Shown piece after piece: positions 33,561-47,381 of a stretch of 64,000 bases of DNA. This DNA comes from Hydractinia symbiolongicarpus (Eukaryota; Cnidaria; Hydrozoa; Anthoathecata; Hydractiniidae): assembly GCF_029227915.1 (NCBI RefSeq), contig NC_079889.1:11284001-11348000 (forward strand), in the 5' to 3' direction. A program made the position numbers and the translations under genes. Under the pieces are notes generated by a model, which saw nothing but the letters and a program-made list of their open reading frames with translations, was not told where the DNA came from and ran no database searches. Every line of letters begins with the position of its first letter. The first letter of the stretch is position 1.

Positions 33561-33911
33561 CATGACTGCACTAACCAAATCATCTTCATACAATAACTTC
33601 CATGGAACCTGTATATAACTCTATTGACCGCACTTCTAACACTTAAACAAACAACAAAGGATTAAATACAAAGACCTGATTACACCATTATTCGTGCTAA
33701 ATATGCCAGTGAGTGATGGTCCTAATCCCAACAATCTTCTTGCTGTCTGTTCATATGTTTTTGATGTTGTAATGTATTGCATGCTTTTTAGTATATATCT
33801 GTATTGTTTTAGGTAAAAAATAAAGTTTATCACTGGTTAATTTGCAATGAAACTTATTATGTAATGCTACCATATGATTTTGATTGATTATTACAAGAGA
33901 CAAGAGAAAAA

Positions 33912-36900
33912 ATGGTAAGTAAAAAATTGCACCTGAAAGACTGTTAAAATAATATTCCTCTAAAAAAAGGCCGTTAAATTTTCTTATGTAATCCTTTTTT
34001 AATTACTCTATTAAATCCTGACTGATTTAACAGGAGTATTTTGTTACTGGCTGAAAATGTGATAAGCGGTGTACAGGGGATAAGGAATTTTATACTTTTG
34101 CCTCTGGGAAGTTTAATTTTTTCAGATTGCACGTACGATTGCGTGTGCGATTCATTGCACGCCTACCTAAATTCTTATGAAATGGAGTGTGAACCATTAT
34201 AATCAACAGCTTAAAGCAGCTGTTAGACTGGTTCTAAACATTAATAACCATAGAATTATTAGTTAATTTAAAACATCCTAGAAAGTCCTTAAATTTCATT
34301 TTCAAAATTGGCTGGCCAGGCACATTAACAATCAACCGTATTTACCGATCTTTTTAACCACAATATTATATTTTTAATACTTTTCATTATTACTTATGTT
34401 TTGTTCCCAATATTTTTATTTTAGTCGAAGAAAGCTGCAGAATCTGTGAAAGTGGTAGTGCGATGTCGTCCAATGAATGAGAAAGAGGTTGCAGCTGGAT
34501 ATGAAAGGTGGGTCTTGAAATAATTCTGTCTTCCAACATAAGTAAATTCTTAAACTTACTGAATCAAAATTTTCAGATGCAAAGTGAGAAGATTTAATTT
34601 AGTTAGCGAATAAATCAACGGGTAGGATTTTATGTCTTATTATATTTTTAACACCAATTTGTTTAGAGTTGTAGATATGGATGTTAAGAGGGGAATTGTT
34701 GATCTGAAAAATCCCGCTAAAGCAAACGAAGTTCCAAAAGAGTTTACATTTGATGCTGTGTATGACTGGAAGTAAGTTTATTCCATCATGTTTGTTTATA
34801 TTTGAAAACGTTTATGCCCAGATTATTTATATAAGAACCTGGCAACTGCAATTGATCCGAAAAACAAAGTCAAACCAGAGCTGCAAAGTTGTAATATATT
34901 TTAACTAGTCACTAGCCTGTGGATGAATCGTAGGTAAATAATTCACAGAAAGCGCCTTAAATGATCTCATATCAATTTAATGCGGTTATTCTTAACATTT
35001 TTATGAAGGAAAAAAGCTAATAGTTAGTGCAAAAAAAACTTTGTGATATAAAAAACTTTTTTCAAATTTAATTGTTGGAGAATGTTATTTTAAGCTATCA
35101 CTGGCAGTATTCTTCCTGTTTTAAGCTATCACTGGCAGTATTCTTCCTGTTTTAAGCTATCACTGGCAGTATTCTTCTTGTTTTAAGCTATCACTGGCAG
35201 TATTCTTCCTGTTTTAAGCTATCACTGGCAGTATTCTTCTTGTTTTAAGCTATCACTGGCAGTATTCTTCCTGTTTTAAGCTATCACTGGCAGTATTCTT
35301 CTTGTTTTAAGCTATCACTGGCAGTATTCTTCCTGTTTTAAGCTATCACTGGCAGTATTCTTCTTGTTTTAAGCTATCACTGGCAGTATTCTTCTTGTTT
35401 TAAGCTATCACTGGCAGTATTCTTCTTGTTTTAGTTCAAAACAGCGTGATCTTTATGATGAAACTTTTGCAGATCTTGTTGAATCAGTGTTAAACGGCTA
35501 CAATGGTATTTTATTTATTTCGGCATACAATGCATGTTTCGTTACTCTAACTCTAATGCACTGTAAATGACTGTGGTACTTAAGCTTTTTCAAAAATACT
35601 TGAAAAAACTTATCCCAGAAAATGCTTAAACTCAATAAAATGAGATGTTTAGGGTCAACTGGTATATAAAATTTATCCTGAAATATGTCCTGAAAAAATC
35701 GGGAAATTCATATTTTGATTTTTGTTTTTTCGAGAATTAACTATATGGAAAAAAGTTTCACTTTAACATGAAGATGGAAAAACAAAAATACTTTTTTAAC
35801 ACCCAAATTTTTCACACTTTAAGGCAGGAGTTGAAAAAAACTATTTTTATTTCAATGTATATATTTGGAGCAGATTATATTGAGCACTCGGTTTATTGTC
35901 AATTGATGTAAAAACGTGCATTTCCCATTTTCTAAGAGGAAAATAATAGATTTTAATTTTTTGTTTATATTTGTTGCATGTTTTATAAATACATTTCTTG
36001 CTGTTGTTTAACATTTTCTTGCCCACTAGAATGCTGTTAAAGTTGGCCTCACAACTTCCTTTTCCACTCAATTTTTTTGATTGTCTTCTTCTTTTTCTAA
36101 TTTCTTGATTGTGCAACATTCACAGGTACAATCTTTGCATATGGGCAGACTGGTACTGGAAAAACATTTACTATGGAAGGTATGGATAGCTTCTACAGAG
36201 ATGAACATGAATGTATTCTTAAGAATTCATGTTTCAGTGTCAATGGGAAGTCGCACAACATTTTATTCAGTATTCGTTTTTGTTTTGAAGTTCCATTCAT
36301 GAATTTAAGTCCTTATTTTGAATCAGACAATAAGAGATATAGAAGAAGTACAAATTTTGACTTTACATTTCAAATTATTTTTTTTATAGGTGTTCGAAGT
36401 GATCCTGAGCTGCGTGGTATAATTCCAAATTCTTTTGATCACATGTTCACGCACATATCGAGAACACACGATCAACAATACCTTGTTAGAGCTTCATATT
36501 TAGAAATTTATCAGGTTTGTAACATTTTTTTTATGGTAAATATGATAAGAAATAAGGACTATAAGTGATTGATGTTAAACTTTACTCAGGGTAGCCTTCC
36601 TTTTAAAATCTTCTAAATAATAAGAAAATTCAGACTCAAAATATTTATTCCTCCTAGGATATTATATTTATTATGAGTGCCAACAGCGAAAAGATACATG
36701 TTATGTTATAAAGCCATGTAACCAAACTGAATGACACTTGAGAAATTCAAAGAAGATTAAGCCAAGTCAATTAACCAAAACATATATCTTTTTGTATGCT
36801 TGCTGCTAAATATTTGTTTTTAAATTTTGAAACAAGCTTGGGTTATTATCACAAAAAGACAAACAGATTAAGTGCGCTTTCCAGCTCACATTCAGAATAT

Positions 36901-39900
36901 ACACCGGGTGTACAAACAAAGAAGTATGTGTGAACAGGCTATTAGATAGTATTTTGGATACACGGGGAACAAAAAATAATTAGACTATACTTTTTCCATA
37001 CAATGATAAATTGCCAGAAAAGTTAAAATAAGCACATAGAACAATCATCAAAAGTAGATTGAGAAAAAAGTCTAGAATTTATTTAAACTGAACCTTGCAT
37101 ACATTTACCTCATAAACCTTGTTTTATCAGCTTTTTTTACTTTCAAAGTGGGTAAAGTTTTATTAAAATTTTTAAAGAGAAAACGCAACCTTTTTTCAAC
37201 TTTTTCTGTAAGAATATATGAAATGAAACTAAAATTTTGTTTTTGTTGACATATGCAAAAAATAAAGTATGTGTTACCTACCCCTCCAAAGTTCTCCTAA
37301 AATCCCCTAAAGTTTTAAATCTGTGGTCACTCTGTTTACATAAGCACAAGCACCTAATGTTCTTTTATTTTAGGGTAAAATTACAAATGTGTAATGCCCC
37401 CACTTTTACTAATAAAATCTTTTTATATAACCAAGGTTTTTAAATTAATGCTATATATATTGCAAAAAATTTTTTTTGGTGGAATGATCAGGTTTAAACA
37501 GTGTTATTTACCACTCTTCTACTGGTACTTTTCTTTTAATGTCGATGTCAATCAAAAACCGAAAAATTGTTGCGTTGAATAATTCGATAAACAAGTTGTG
37601 CCACTTATTACATACTTTACACATTAAAGCTAACAGTACCAAAATGTCAATGTACTTAACTTTCGCGGGTTTTTTATGCATTGCACAATGAAATGTTATT
37701 ATTATTTTAGGAAGAAATTAAGGATCTCTTGTCTAAAGATCATAAAAAAAAGCTTGAGTTAAAAGAAAGACCAGATACTGGTGTTTACGTGAAGGTAAAA
37801 CAATATTTTAAATATGAGATGACAGTGCCGTAACCGCGTACAAAGCTTAAATCATCAATTTTTAAGAGTTTGGCAAGAAACATAGATTTTGACAGCCTCC
37901 CAGCAATTTTTCTACTAAAAAAAAAAAAAGAAAGACAGAAAGAAGGAAAAGAAGAAAGAAAGTCATTCAGGAATATTAGGATCTTTCCCAAAGATCATTA
38001 TTAAAAAAATCACTGAATGTTTTAAAGGGTTGAAAAAACATTTTTATAAGTCCAAATGCGATGTAAATTTTCTAAAAAGTACCACCACACAAATTTCTAG
38101 CGTTCTTTTTAGTTTTAATATTATTTTAGTCGTGCCATGTAAATACGTATATCTCTTTTTATCTTTTGGTTTCTGATAGAAATTTCGATCTAAATTTTCA
38201 TGCCAATTAAACAATGCAGCTTTTCTAAATTACAAAAATATCGAAGCATTCATCGTGATTTTTAACGTTGCACGTCTGGAAGGGTATTTTCCGCTAATAT
38301 AGAGATGTAAAATTTAAAAAGTCCCCCCCCCCCCAATATATATGTTGTATAGTGATTTCTACCTGCAAGTCCTTCGGAACATTCGTCGGGGTAACAACAC
38401 TATGGATCAATTCACTAAAACATGAGATATTGAAAAATTCTTACTGCAAGCTTCTTATCAGTATTGCATTTCGAAATATTGGATTTATATTGTTGCTAAA
38501 AGCAATTATTTAGGTCGAATGTAAAGGATCGAGTAAAAGTAAAAGATTTATATAAACCTTTTGAACTTTCTAACATACCTTTTTTTGGAATATTTGTTGT
38601 AGCCTTAAATGACGTTAAAAGAGTGTCTGTCTATAAAAAGAATTGCGCACAAGCAATTATTTTAAAAGACCATCAACCGACATTCATTTGTATTCTTTTA
38701 TGGGTAGGCTTGATCTGCAGACTGTTCCCTACTAAATGCTTTACTGAGCTGGTGTATTTTTATAGGATTTACAATCTTTTGTAACCAAAAGTATAAAAGA
38801 GATAGAACATGTCATGAATGTTGGCAATCAGAACAGAGCTGTTGGGTAACTATTTTCCCTATTTATATTTTTTTAATTTTATGTTTGCTTTAATTACAAT
38901 TATGTTCTTTCCAGAGCTACAAATATGAATGAACATTCTTCAAGGTCACATGCTATCTTCGTTGTTTACATTGAATGTAGCGAGGTAAATATAAGAAAGC
39001 TGTTACTTTGTTTTTGATGACTTGAAAAAAAATATGTCTGTTTTAAGGGTAAGTGGTTATTGGGCACAAACGTCTATTGGTGCAATTAAATTTTAAAGCA
39101 TTCTCAAATTCCTTTTTATTTTTCATAGGGTATATTTTTATTGATTCTCCAGTCTGATCTGAATGATTAGATCTAAACTTAAATTCCTGTGCAACAAATC
39201 TAAGTTTTATTTGAGACAGGGTGACTCATATATAAGATTGTCGGTCTTTTACAGTAAGCATTGATGCCACAACTTTTTTTTTTACTTTAGGTTGGACCAG
39301 ATGGAGAAGCTCACATAAGAGTTGGTAAATTAAATATGGTAGATCTTGCTGGCAGTGAACGACAGGCTAAAACAGGGGCTACAGTGAGTAAATTAAAGTT
39401 AAAGTTGTTACTATGTTTTCACTTTCGTGTTTCGTTTTTAAATGTTAAATCAAAATATACAAATAAGATATGTCTGATTTTTAGGGTAATCGTTTAAAAG
39501 AAGCCACAAAAATCAATTTATCGCTATCAGCTCTTGGTAATGTGATTTCAGCTCTTGTAAGTTTTCTTATTACTGTGTATCAACATCTGAAAACCTGTCT
39601 ATTATGTATGTCTGTTTAATGGAATTTGTGATGTTAATTTTAGGTTGACGGAAAAAGCACTCACGTCCCCTATCGAGACTCTAAGTTGACTCGTTTACTA
39701 CAAGGTATGAAATGTATTGGTGCTATTCCTAATGTATTTTCCAAAGGTTGTGATATTAAAAAAATTTTAAGTTCACAAAACGGCTAGATGATAAATTTTC
39801 AAGATTTTATTTTTTGCAAGGTCCAAAAATACACTTAGCATCATGTATTGATGTAATTAAATGTTTCTGCAAATATACCATTAAGGTTTTTGTGAAGAAT

Positions 39901-42900
39901 TATTTTTGCAAATCTATTGTCACAATTTTAGTTAATTTCAGACATATTTAGTGAGATAAGGTAGCCTTTAATTGAACCTACTTGTATCAGAGAGGCAGGC
40001 TATTATTTTTGTCAATTACAACAAAGAAAATGTCCTGAGAAATGTTTGTCAGAAAGTTTAATCAAAATTTTAAAATTCGCTTTAGAACTAAAGTAATTGA
40101 ATTTTAAGCAGAGTGCGGTATTTTCGGTCATAATATATTCAAAATATACCCCCAGACTGAATGGAGTTAACGAAGACAACGATCTAATGATTTCCCAGTA
40201 CCTATACATTTATATCATATAATTTTTGTATTTTTTTGTCTCACGCTTATGAATGTATCATTATTGTGTATTTTTATGTCATTGTTAGATTCACTCGGAG
40301 GAAATGCAAGAACTGTCATGGTTGCAAATATGGTAAAATTATTTTAATTTTTGTTTAATCAAGAAAGAATTTTGTTTTGTGCAGTGATAGACACATTTTT
40401 GCGATAATATTCTCTTTGTAATGTTTTGGTTCAACAGTTTACCGTGCTACACTTTCTTTCGGTGCACATCACCAATATTTTTTATATACTATACGTAAAC
40501 ATAATATAAAACCTTGGCAAGTTTAAATAGGAAATCCATACTACAGATTTCTAGTATTAAATGGATGAAGATACCTATCAGTTAGTAATATTTAACATTA
40601 TCTATATAATATTTAGGGACCTGCAAGCTACAATTATGAAGAAACTTTAACAACACTAAGGTAACGAATATACCTTGGCAATAATTTGTGGATACTCACA
40701 TTTTTCAATTCAAGAGGAAAAAAAATGATTTTGCTAAAAATTAATGTGTCATTTTAGGCTTTTTTTATGAGTTTGATACTAAAAGTGCTCATTAGTGTTG
40801 CACAGTTAATTCGGATTTTATTGCGCAAGTATTGCAGCGTCGTTAGAGGAGCGGGCAATAAAATAGCTTTAACCTATGAATATTCTAAGTTTCTGTTATT
40901 TTAGATTAAATTTTTATGTATTTTTAGATATGCAAATCGAGCAAAGAATATAAAAAATAAACCTAAGATAAATGAAGATCCAAAAGATGCTTTATTGAGG
41001 GAGTTCCAAGAAGAAATAAAAAGGTTTGCTTAAATTTAACGTTATGAAAAGTAAGGTAAGGCTCGTGCTTTGGTAACACATTGTGAATGTATGAGCCTTA
41101 CTTACTACGTAAGAAACTAAAGAACATTGAAAAGTTGATAGTACGTCAGGGCGCTTGATATCAAGAGGAAACAAAAAAGGTTTGTTATAAAAAATCTGAT
41201 GAGAAAATCTTAACTTTCACGTTATAGACAGTGCTGTTTTGTGTGTTTTGTAACTAAGGCTTGTGCAGTGGTAACACATTATAATGTAAACAAACAACAT
41301 TGAAAATTTGATAGGATATCAGGGCGTTTCGTAACAAATGCTTTCTCGGTGAATTTTCTGAATTAAATATATTCTCTTTGTTTTTGTAGATTACGTAACC
41401 AACTAGATAAGAAAGGTGGTGGAAAATCAGGAAGCGGAAGAAAAAAGAAAAAAGTACGAAATGCTGATGGTAGTATTGGTAAGAATAATTGGTATTTGGT
41501 TGTTACCGTTTACTGACTCTAGTGGATTAATTTGGTAACCCTGGATTTAATCTTGCCACATTATTCTTTGCAGGATTTATTTTTACGAATTTTTCTACCT
41601 CCAAGATATTTTTGGGGGACCCTATTCACAATACTAAATCGATGTCCATTGTTAAATAAAGCAGAATTTGTCAATGGAAATTTACCAATTCAGTAAAATC
41701 TTATACTTCTTTCTTCAATAATTTTTGTAACCTTTCAAGTCTTATTTGGTGTTCAGCTACATGATGTAACTTTTTATTTTTTTAGTTGAAGAAGATGATG
41801 ATGACGATGATGATGGTGATGAATATTTAAAACAACAGCAAGCACAACTTGAACAAGAGAAACAAAAACTTCTTCAAAATCACACCATGGTCGAAGAAGT
41901 AAGTGAAACCTTTGTCTAATTATTTTTTGTGATTAACTAGTAATATTTTTGGGTAATTTTAAAACAAATTCAACTTTAGCGGAAGAAGAATGCACCAATT
42001 AATATATAAGGACAATTTCTAATTACCCTGCCACTTGTCTTTTTTTCTAAGTCTTTATTCCTTGTTAGAGCTGCAGACACAGCACCACAAACTTGCTGTG
42101 GTGGTGTGAAGAGGGGCTAGGTTTTCCCTACAATCCTGTTAGAATCCTCTCAATTGGTCATTGTGTACATTTAAAAAATCTTGGGCCTTCACCAAGGCAA
42201 TTAAGCTGATAGTGGTATCTCTGGGACGATTTACTTTTAATACTGCTATGAAGAGAATTTGAACCATGGACTTCTTGTGTCTAAGCACAGTGATTTATTA
42301 CTAATTTCATTACTGCTTTATCAAATCATTCGACATTGATTTGACTAAGCGAATACAACGTACATCATATTTGTGAATATTTATCTTTTAATTTAGGTGT
42401 AGTTTCCATATAAATAGAGTGGTAGACTTTAGACAGTTTCATTATTTGTATTGTGAATAACTGTTTTGATCAAATGAATACAATGCAAATCATACTATAG
42501 ATACTACTGTTGTGAATATTTGTTTAGGAAAAGCAAAAGTTGATAATGGCAATTGATAAACGTTCTAGTCAAGTAAAAAAAGAACGTCAGAAAGCTGCAG
42601 CTATTGGTTCTAAAATCAAGGTAAAAGTATTGTGCACTTTAAAATGCAGTATTTGCTGTGTATGAAAGGCTGCTATTAAAAAGTGTGGCTTACCTTAAGC
42701 GTAGGGGAAGAAAATTTTGCAATCCAGTGTTTCCAAACTCTTCATTTCGTGAAATATTTTTTTGCTATTAACTACTTTTTCCGAATTGCTGAATTAAAAT
42801 TTGCGGATACCAAAGTTTCCGAAATTTTTGTAGAAACAGAATCAGTATTTTGCAAAGATAACTTTCAGTGCTAAACTAAATTTTGTATATTTCAGTAAAA

Positions 42901-45900
42901 CCACAAAAAAATGTTTCACAAGTTGTTGTTTTTTGTACTATAAATTTTATTTGGTTTGTGTTGTTTTTAATTAAGTCCATTCTTCCAGGCAATGGAAAGT
43001 AAGTTACTTGTTGGCGGAAAGACCATTTTAGACAAGACAACAGAACAAGAAAAAGCACTGGAACAAAGAAGAAAGGAAATTCTTGAACAAAAGGTGTTTA
43101 GATTTCGACCATCATTTGAAATTTCTATTAGTTTGCATTTCTTTCTAACGTAATGTGTAAGGAACGGTATGTCTACTATAAAAAGTGCTTTTTAAGCTGA
43201 TGATAATTACTAAGTGGTGGCACTTTGTGGGACAAACTTTGAGATAAGTTTCCCAAGATTACATTTTTGCGCGTTTCACTTGATGTTTTCATTTTACTTT
43301 TCTGACACTAGTATTTATCTTGTTGATATAGAAACGTGAAAGAGAGATGGCACAAAAACTGGAGCAGGAAGAAGAGAATGCTGTGGAAATTCGTGAAAAC
43401 TACAGTTCTTTGCAACAAGAGGTTGATGTCAAGACTAAGAAACTAAAAAAGGTAAAATATAGTTGAATTAAGATGGACTAAAAAAATTTCAAGTGTGATG
43501 ATGTTTTTGCGTTAAATCTCTCAAGAAAATCTGTCGATGAATTGTAAATATTGAGGGGAAGATTCGATGCATTGTAAAGAAATATGCTGTAAATATCTAA
43601 ACAAGGGATCTTTTTCAGTGAAAGAAAGGAATAATATGTCCTAATTTGTCGTAATTTGTTTGTATTTTCTCCCAAAAGTTTTAGCAGCTTGATTGAGGGG
43701 GAGGGGGTATTGGTGTTTATGTTACAAGGCTATTGAAAGCATTCATGATTTATAAGGTTTGTCATATGTTAATAAATCTCTTGGAGATGATGTCATGAGG
43801 AATGATTTTAATCTATGGCGATGGTACTAAAATCTGTTTTAGTTGTTCACAAAACTTCAAGTGACGAAACAAGAAATTATTGATGTTCAAGAAGAACATA
43901 TTCGAGAAAGACAAGAGTTAGAGACAAGTTTTGAGGACTTGAACAGAGCTATCAAATTAAAGTAAGCTTTACTGTTTTTTATGTTTTTTGTAATAAACAA
44001 TACTGGTGAATTTCCAAGCTTGGTGCTTGTTGTGTACCTTTTGAATAATTGTTGAGTTTATGTGATGAAGTGTTGACAGGAATAAAAAAAAATACTACAT
44101 AAATATTTTACAAATAGAAATTTACGTTCTGAAGAAATTATATCTTTATCATTCACCTCATATCAAGACCATTGTTACGTTCTGTGAAGTTTTATCCTGA
44201 CTTTAAGTCGTTGTTTTCACGGGCGAACTATACTGGAAACAGTGTCCTTGGAGAAAAAGCTTGTGTAACCTTTATTGCTTTGATGTGCTGTTAAATTTTT
44301 TTTTCGTCTTTTAGAACTCTAATCATCGAAAATTTCGTACCAGCCGCAGATCGTGAGAAGGTGAAGAAAAGAGCATTATACAATGAAGAAGATGAAAACT
44401 GGTCATTAAAACCATTAACTCAAGCTGCTGCGTAAGTGTTGCCAATAGTAACAATAATACAACTAGTGTTCTCAAATGTTCAAAATTATTTCACACATGT
44501 TACGGTCTATACCTGTGAAGTTATTTTGCCTTTGTTATGCAGCATTATTACAAAAATATTCTTCAGGACTCCTTTTAAATTATCTATAATATAATACCCG
44601 TATACGTCCGTCTGTTTATCACGCAAAATGGAACTGCAAGTACTGAGGGGCATGCAATGTGGTATAAAAAAACGGGCAAACCCGTGGATTTTTCCACGGG
44701 CCACCGACTACTACCTTAATAATACTTGATAAAGTTCTAAAATTTTAATGAATTTTGTTGGTGTACGTTAAAATCTTTCTGTGTATAAAATGCAGGCGAA
44801 AAAGTTATTTTGAGTAAGAATTCAAGATCACAATTATATGCTTGCAAGTTATCTAATGTTAGTTGTGTGAGTGTGTGCACAGCAGTTGTATAAATAGGTG
44901 CGTGTTATTTATGTTTGTAACTAAAGGTGGATATTGGCGAACATTTTCTTTGTAGTTTCTATGCTTTTATGTTTTTGTTAACCGTGATTCAATCACAGGT
45001 AAAAACTAGTCTTTCAACAGACTTTCTGAAACAGAAAAAGGTTATTTTGCTTGTAAACTATAACACAATTTTTGTCCTTGCATTGAGAATTCTAAATTTG
45101 TTTCCCAAAGCACCCAATAACTACTTCCATATTTAAAATGCGTACACTTCAGTCGTGGTGGCATCAGGATATTATGCAAAACCGCTATAAAATCCACCTT
45201 TATGTTGAGGGTTTTCTGCATAGCACGTAAACTACTTGAGAAACTAAATGAATTGATCCTATCATTAAAATGTTGATATTTGGCAGTATCTAACTTTTGA
45301 AGAAAAATCTGTTGTAAATAGTGAAGATAGGATTTAATGAGCACTTTTTCAAACATTTTCCCAGCTGGTAAATGTTCGTCATGATTTTTTTGAACGTTTT
45401 TGAGCAAGTAAATGGACTTCACCATTAACTTTGACAACAATTACATATAGAACTCAGCAAATGGCTAAACGACCAGCATCTGCTTTTGGTAATAAACGTC
45501 CTATATCAGAATATGCTAGAAAAGCAGCGTTGATGGGTGGAAGTGCAAGATACAAGGTAAGGCGTCGTTGCAGCTTACCAAAAATATGTTATTGCAATCA
45601 AAGCATTTCATATTTCATTGCAAATAGTATGAATACATTGCTAGTTTTGTATAGTGGGTGCCAATCCATACGATTTGAGTGAAATGAAAATCCTATTTAG
45701 ATAAAATTTTAAAAATAAACAAAAATTCAAAAAAAAAAATCAGTCACAAGACAAATCTTCTCTATTCAATGGAGGTTTGCTTCAAGATACTAACCACAAT
45801 CTAATTTTGTTGATTTTTACTTTAGATGGAAAATATCATCCAACTGGAGTTAGATATGCCCACACGAACAACACGTGACTACGAGGGACCTACTGTTGCT

Positions 45901-47381
45901 CCGAGAATACAGGCAGCTCTTGATGCAGCATTGCAAGATGAAGATGATCTTATATTGGATGCGTCGTAAGTATCACGTTATATATGCTTTCATATGATCA
46001 AATGACACGAATAACTTTTTTCAGTTATTCCTGTTTGCTGACAACAGAACTAACGTGATGATCTGTCCTTAACACATATCAACGTAAATATATATTATGT
46101 TGTAGTACTAATGTTTTTAATTATTTAGGCCCAAACTCTGCATTTAACCTTCAATCAAACACAAGTGATTTTAGCTTGTCATTTCACTCGCTTCTCTGCA
46201 GTGCTTGTTGGATAGCTAAAATCACTTAACCACTAATCGTTTGTTCACCTGCCTTAACACGGTACAGGAGTTCAATAATAATTTTGATTATTAACCTTCC
46301 CTACTCCCTCCTTCACAGAGCTTTGAACAGTTTCAACACGAAGATTAGAATGAAGGGCAAACGAGGGGAAAGACCGAAAACTGCGAAATTGTTGGGGTGA
46401 GTATATTTTTATTCACATCTCTTTTCAGGTTAGTGTAATACTTTTGAATGATATTTCGCAAATTTTACCTTAACGCAATAGAAATTATTTAGAAACTCAA
46501 TTAAGATTGTGCTAATAATTTAAATTTTAGTGAATAAAGAGAATACATGTGATTACAATAGCTATCGACTATTTAACTCTGCTTTCAAGTAATTATTTTC
46601 ATAATACGTCTATTCTTAGGCTCTCTTAAACAATGGTTAACCTCTGACTTAATTTTCGTTTCGTGGGTTAAAATTACTATTCAGGGTTTCCACTCATAAA
46701 CTTGTAGTACAGGTAACAAACGTTTCACGTGGTTACTCGATCTTAATCCTGCAAAATTGAAACTGATGTGCCCTAACCAAGTGTTGATGTTGTCTGCTAA
46801 TTTTTCATTTTTCCAGGGTTATTGGTTTCCACAATAGCTTGGTTTGTGAGCTATGGGATTTCTTTTTAATTAAACCTTGGTGTTTAAGTTACAATGCGAC
46901 AATCCATGATTTTGTAGCTATATTAAGATGTTCCTTCACATAGACTTTTCCCTTATAAAAATTGGGAATTTCCCTTAAATACCCGTCTTGCGTGGCAATG
47001 TGGTCTAACATTATCTAACAATGAACAATGGTATCTAGTAATTTGTGTATATTTTTATCACACCAATGCGAGTTATAAAGACGTGTGGTTTTAATACAAC
47101 TTATAAATAGTACTCTCTTAGAAACCCAATGTTGCTCCTTTGTGAGATTAAGTTCTAACGCATGTTTGTATAATTTAATCACTCATCAGCGCGCGTTAAG
47201 TGATGGTTGTGAGAGTATTCTTACTGCTATTCTTATCTTCCCAGAAAATTAATAATTCATGTCAGCACATCTAAAAGTGTTCAAATCAAAATATTTGTAT
47301 CTTAGAAACGGGGGTGTAATACGTAATGGTCTTGATGCAACGGAGAGTTTTCCAACTGCGAGAGGGCTGGTAAAAAACTGA
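33912..47381 (+). CDS. KIF3B: Kinesin-2 motor subunit KIF3B
   Basis: Plus-end microtubule motor subunit that, with KIF3A and KAP3, drives anterograde intraflagellar transport. 26 exons: 33912-33914, 34425-34507, 34667-34771, 35435-35505, 36126-36179, 36390-36514, 37711-37794, 38766-38845, 38915-38984, 39291-39383, 39485-39556, 39644-39704, 40289-40332, 40617-40660, 40928-41023, 41390-41478, 41786-41898, 42528-42620, 42989-43093, 43332-43451, 43843-43961, 44315-44431, 45451-45556, 45826-45965, 46319-46396, 47306-47381. They sum to 2241 nt, 746 residues (human 747). Motor: P-loop [16 protein letters not shown], switch [14 protein letters not shown], switch [15 protein letters not shown]. After the neck comes an acidic run ([11 protein letters not shown]), then coiled coil with [12 protein letters not shown] and [19 protein letters not shown]. 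The tail includes [16 protein letters not shown] and ends [10 protein letters not shown]. Exon 1 is only the ATG. Identity is firm. Confidence 0.97.
35088..35428. repeat. 31-bp minisatellite, 11 units, abutting a KIF3B acceptor
   Basis: Eleven units of TTTTAAGCTATCACTGGCAG plus TATTCTTCYTG run without gaps, with only C/T variation at one position. The array runs directly into the acceptor CTTGTTTTAG before exon 4 (35435). Each unit ends in the same pyrimidine-rich stretch, so the array looks like an amplified copy of the intron's own 3' end. Confidence 0.95.
35506..36125. other. KIF3B intron 4
   Basis: AT-rich intron with no additional feature seen. Confidence 0.5.
36515..37710. other. KIF3B intron 6
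   Basis: 1.2 kb AT-rich intron with no nested gene; short frames here have no motif. Confidence 0.5.
37795..38765. other. KIF3B intron 7
   Basis: Contains a purine-rich GAAA/GAAG tract near 37920-37962 and a run of 12 C near 38323-38334. No gene. Confidence 0.5.
41008..41335. repeat. Diverged tandem duplication spanning the exon 15 donor of KIF3B
   Basis: Unit 1 (41008-41158) begins in exon 15 with AAGAAGAAATAAAAAGGTTTG. Unit 2 (about 41163-41335) begins AAGAGGAAACAAAAAAGGTT. Shared anchors in order are ACGTTAT, GGTAACACATT, AACATTGAAAAKTTGATAG and CAGGGCG. Unit 2 thus carries a second AAG|GTTTGT donor inside the intron. Confidence 0.65.
44583..44711 (+). mobile_element. Mini-Helitron-like element in KIF3B intron 22
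   Basis: It starts TCTATAATATAATACCCG and ends with the hairpin CCCGTGGATTTTTCCACGGG followed by CCACCGA and CTAC, where CTAG is expected. Same family as 15406-15513. Confidence 0.65.
44712..45450. other. KIF3B intron 22, right part
   Basis: No additional gene; a 132-codon minus frame at 45042-45440 has no motif and overlaps nothing conserved. Confidence 0.5.

Noticed and set aside
35088-35428. CRISPR-like array
   Set aside because: Units are head-to-tail without spacers, inside an animal gene intron; it is a minisatellite.
36173-36568. 131-codon plus frame as a separate gene
   Set aside because: It is KIF3B exon 6 (36390-36514) with intron read-through on both sides.
45042-45440. 132-codon minus frame in a KIF3B intron
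   Set aside because: No motif, antisense to intron, AT-biased composition.
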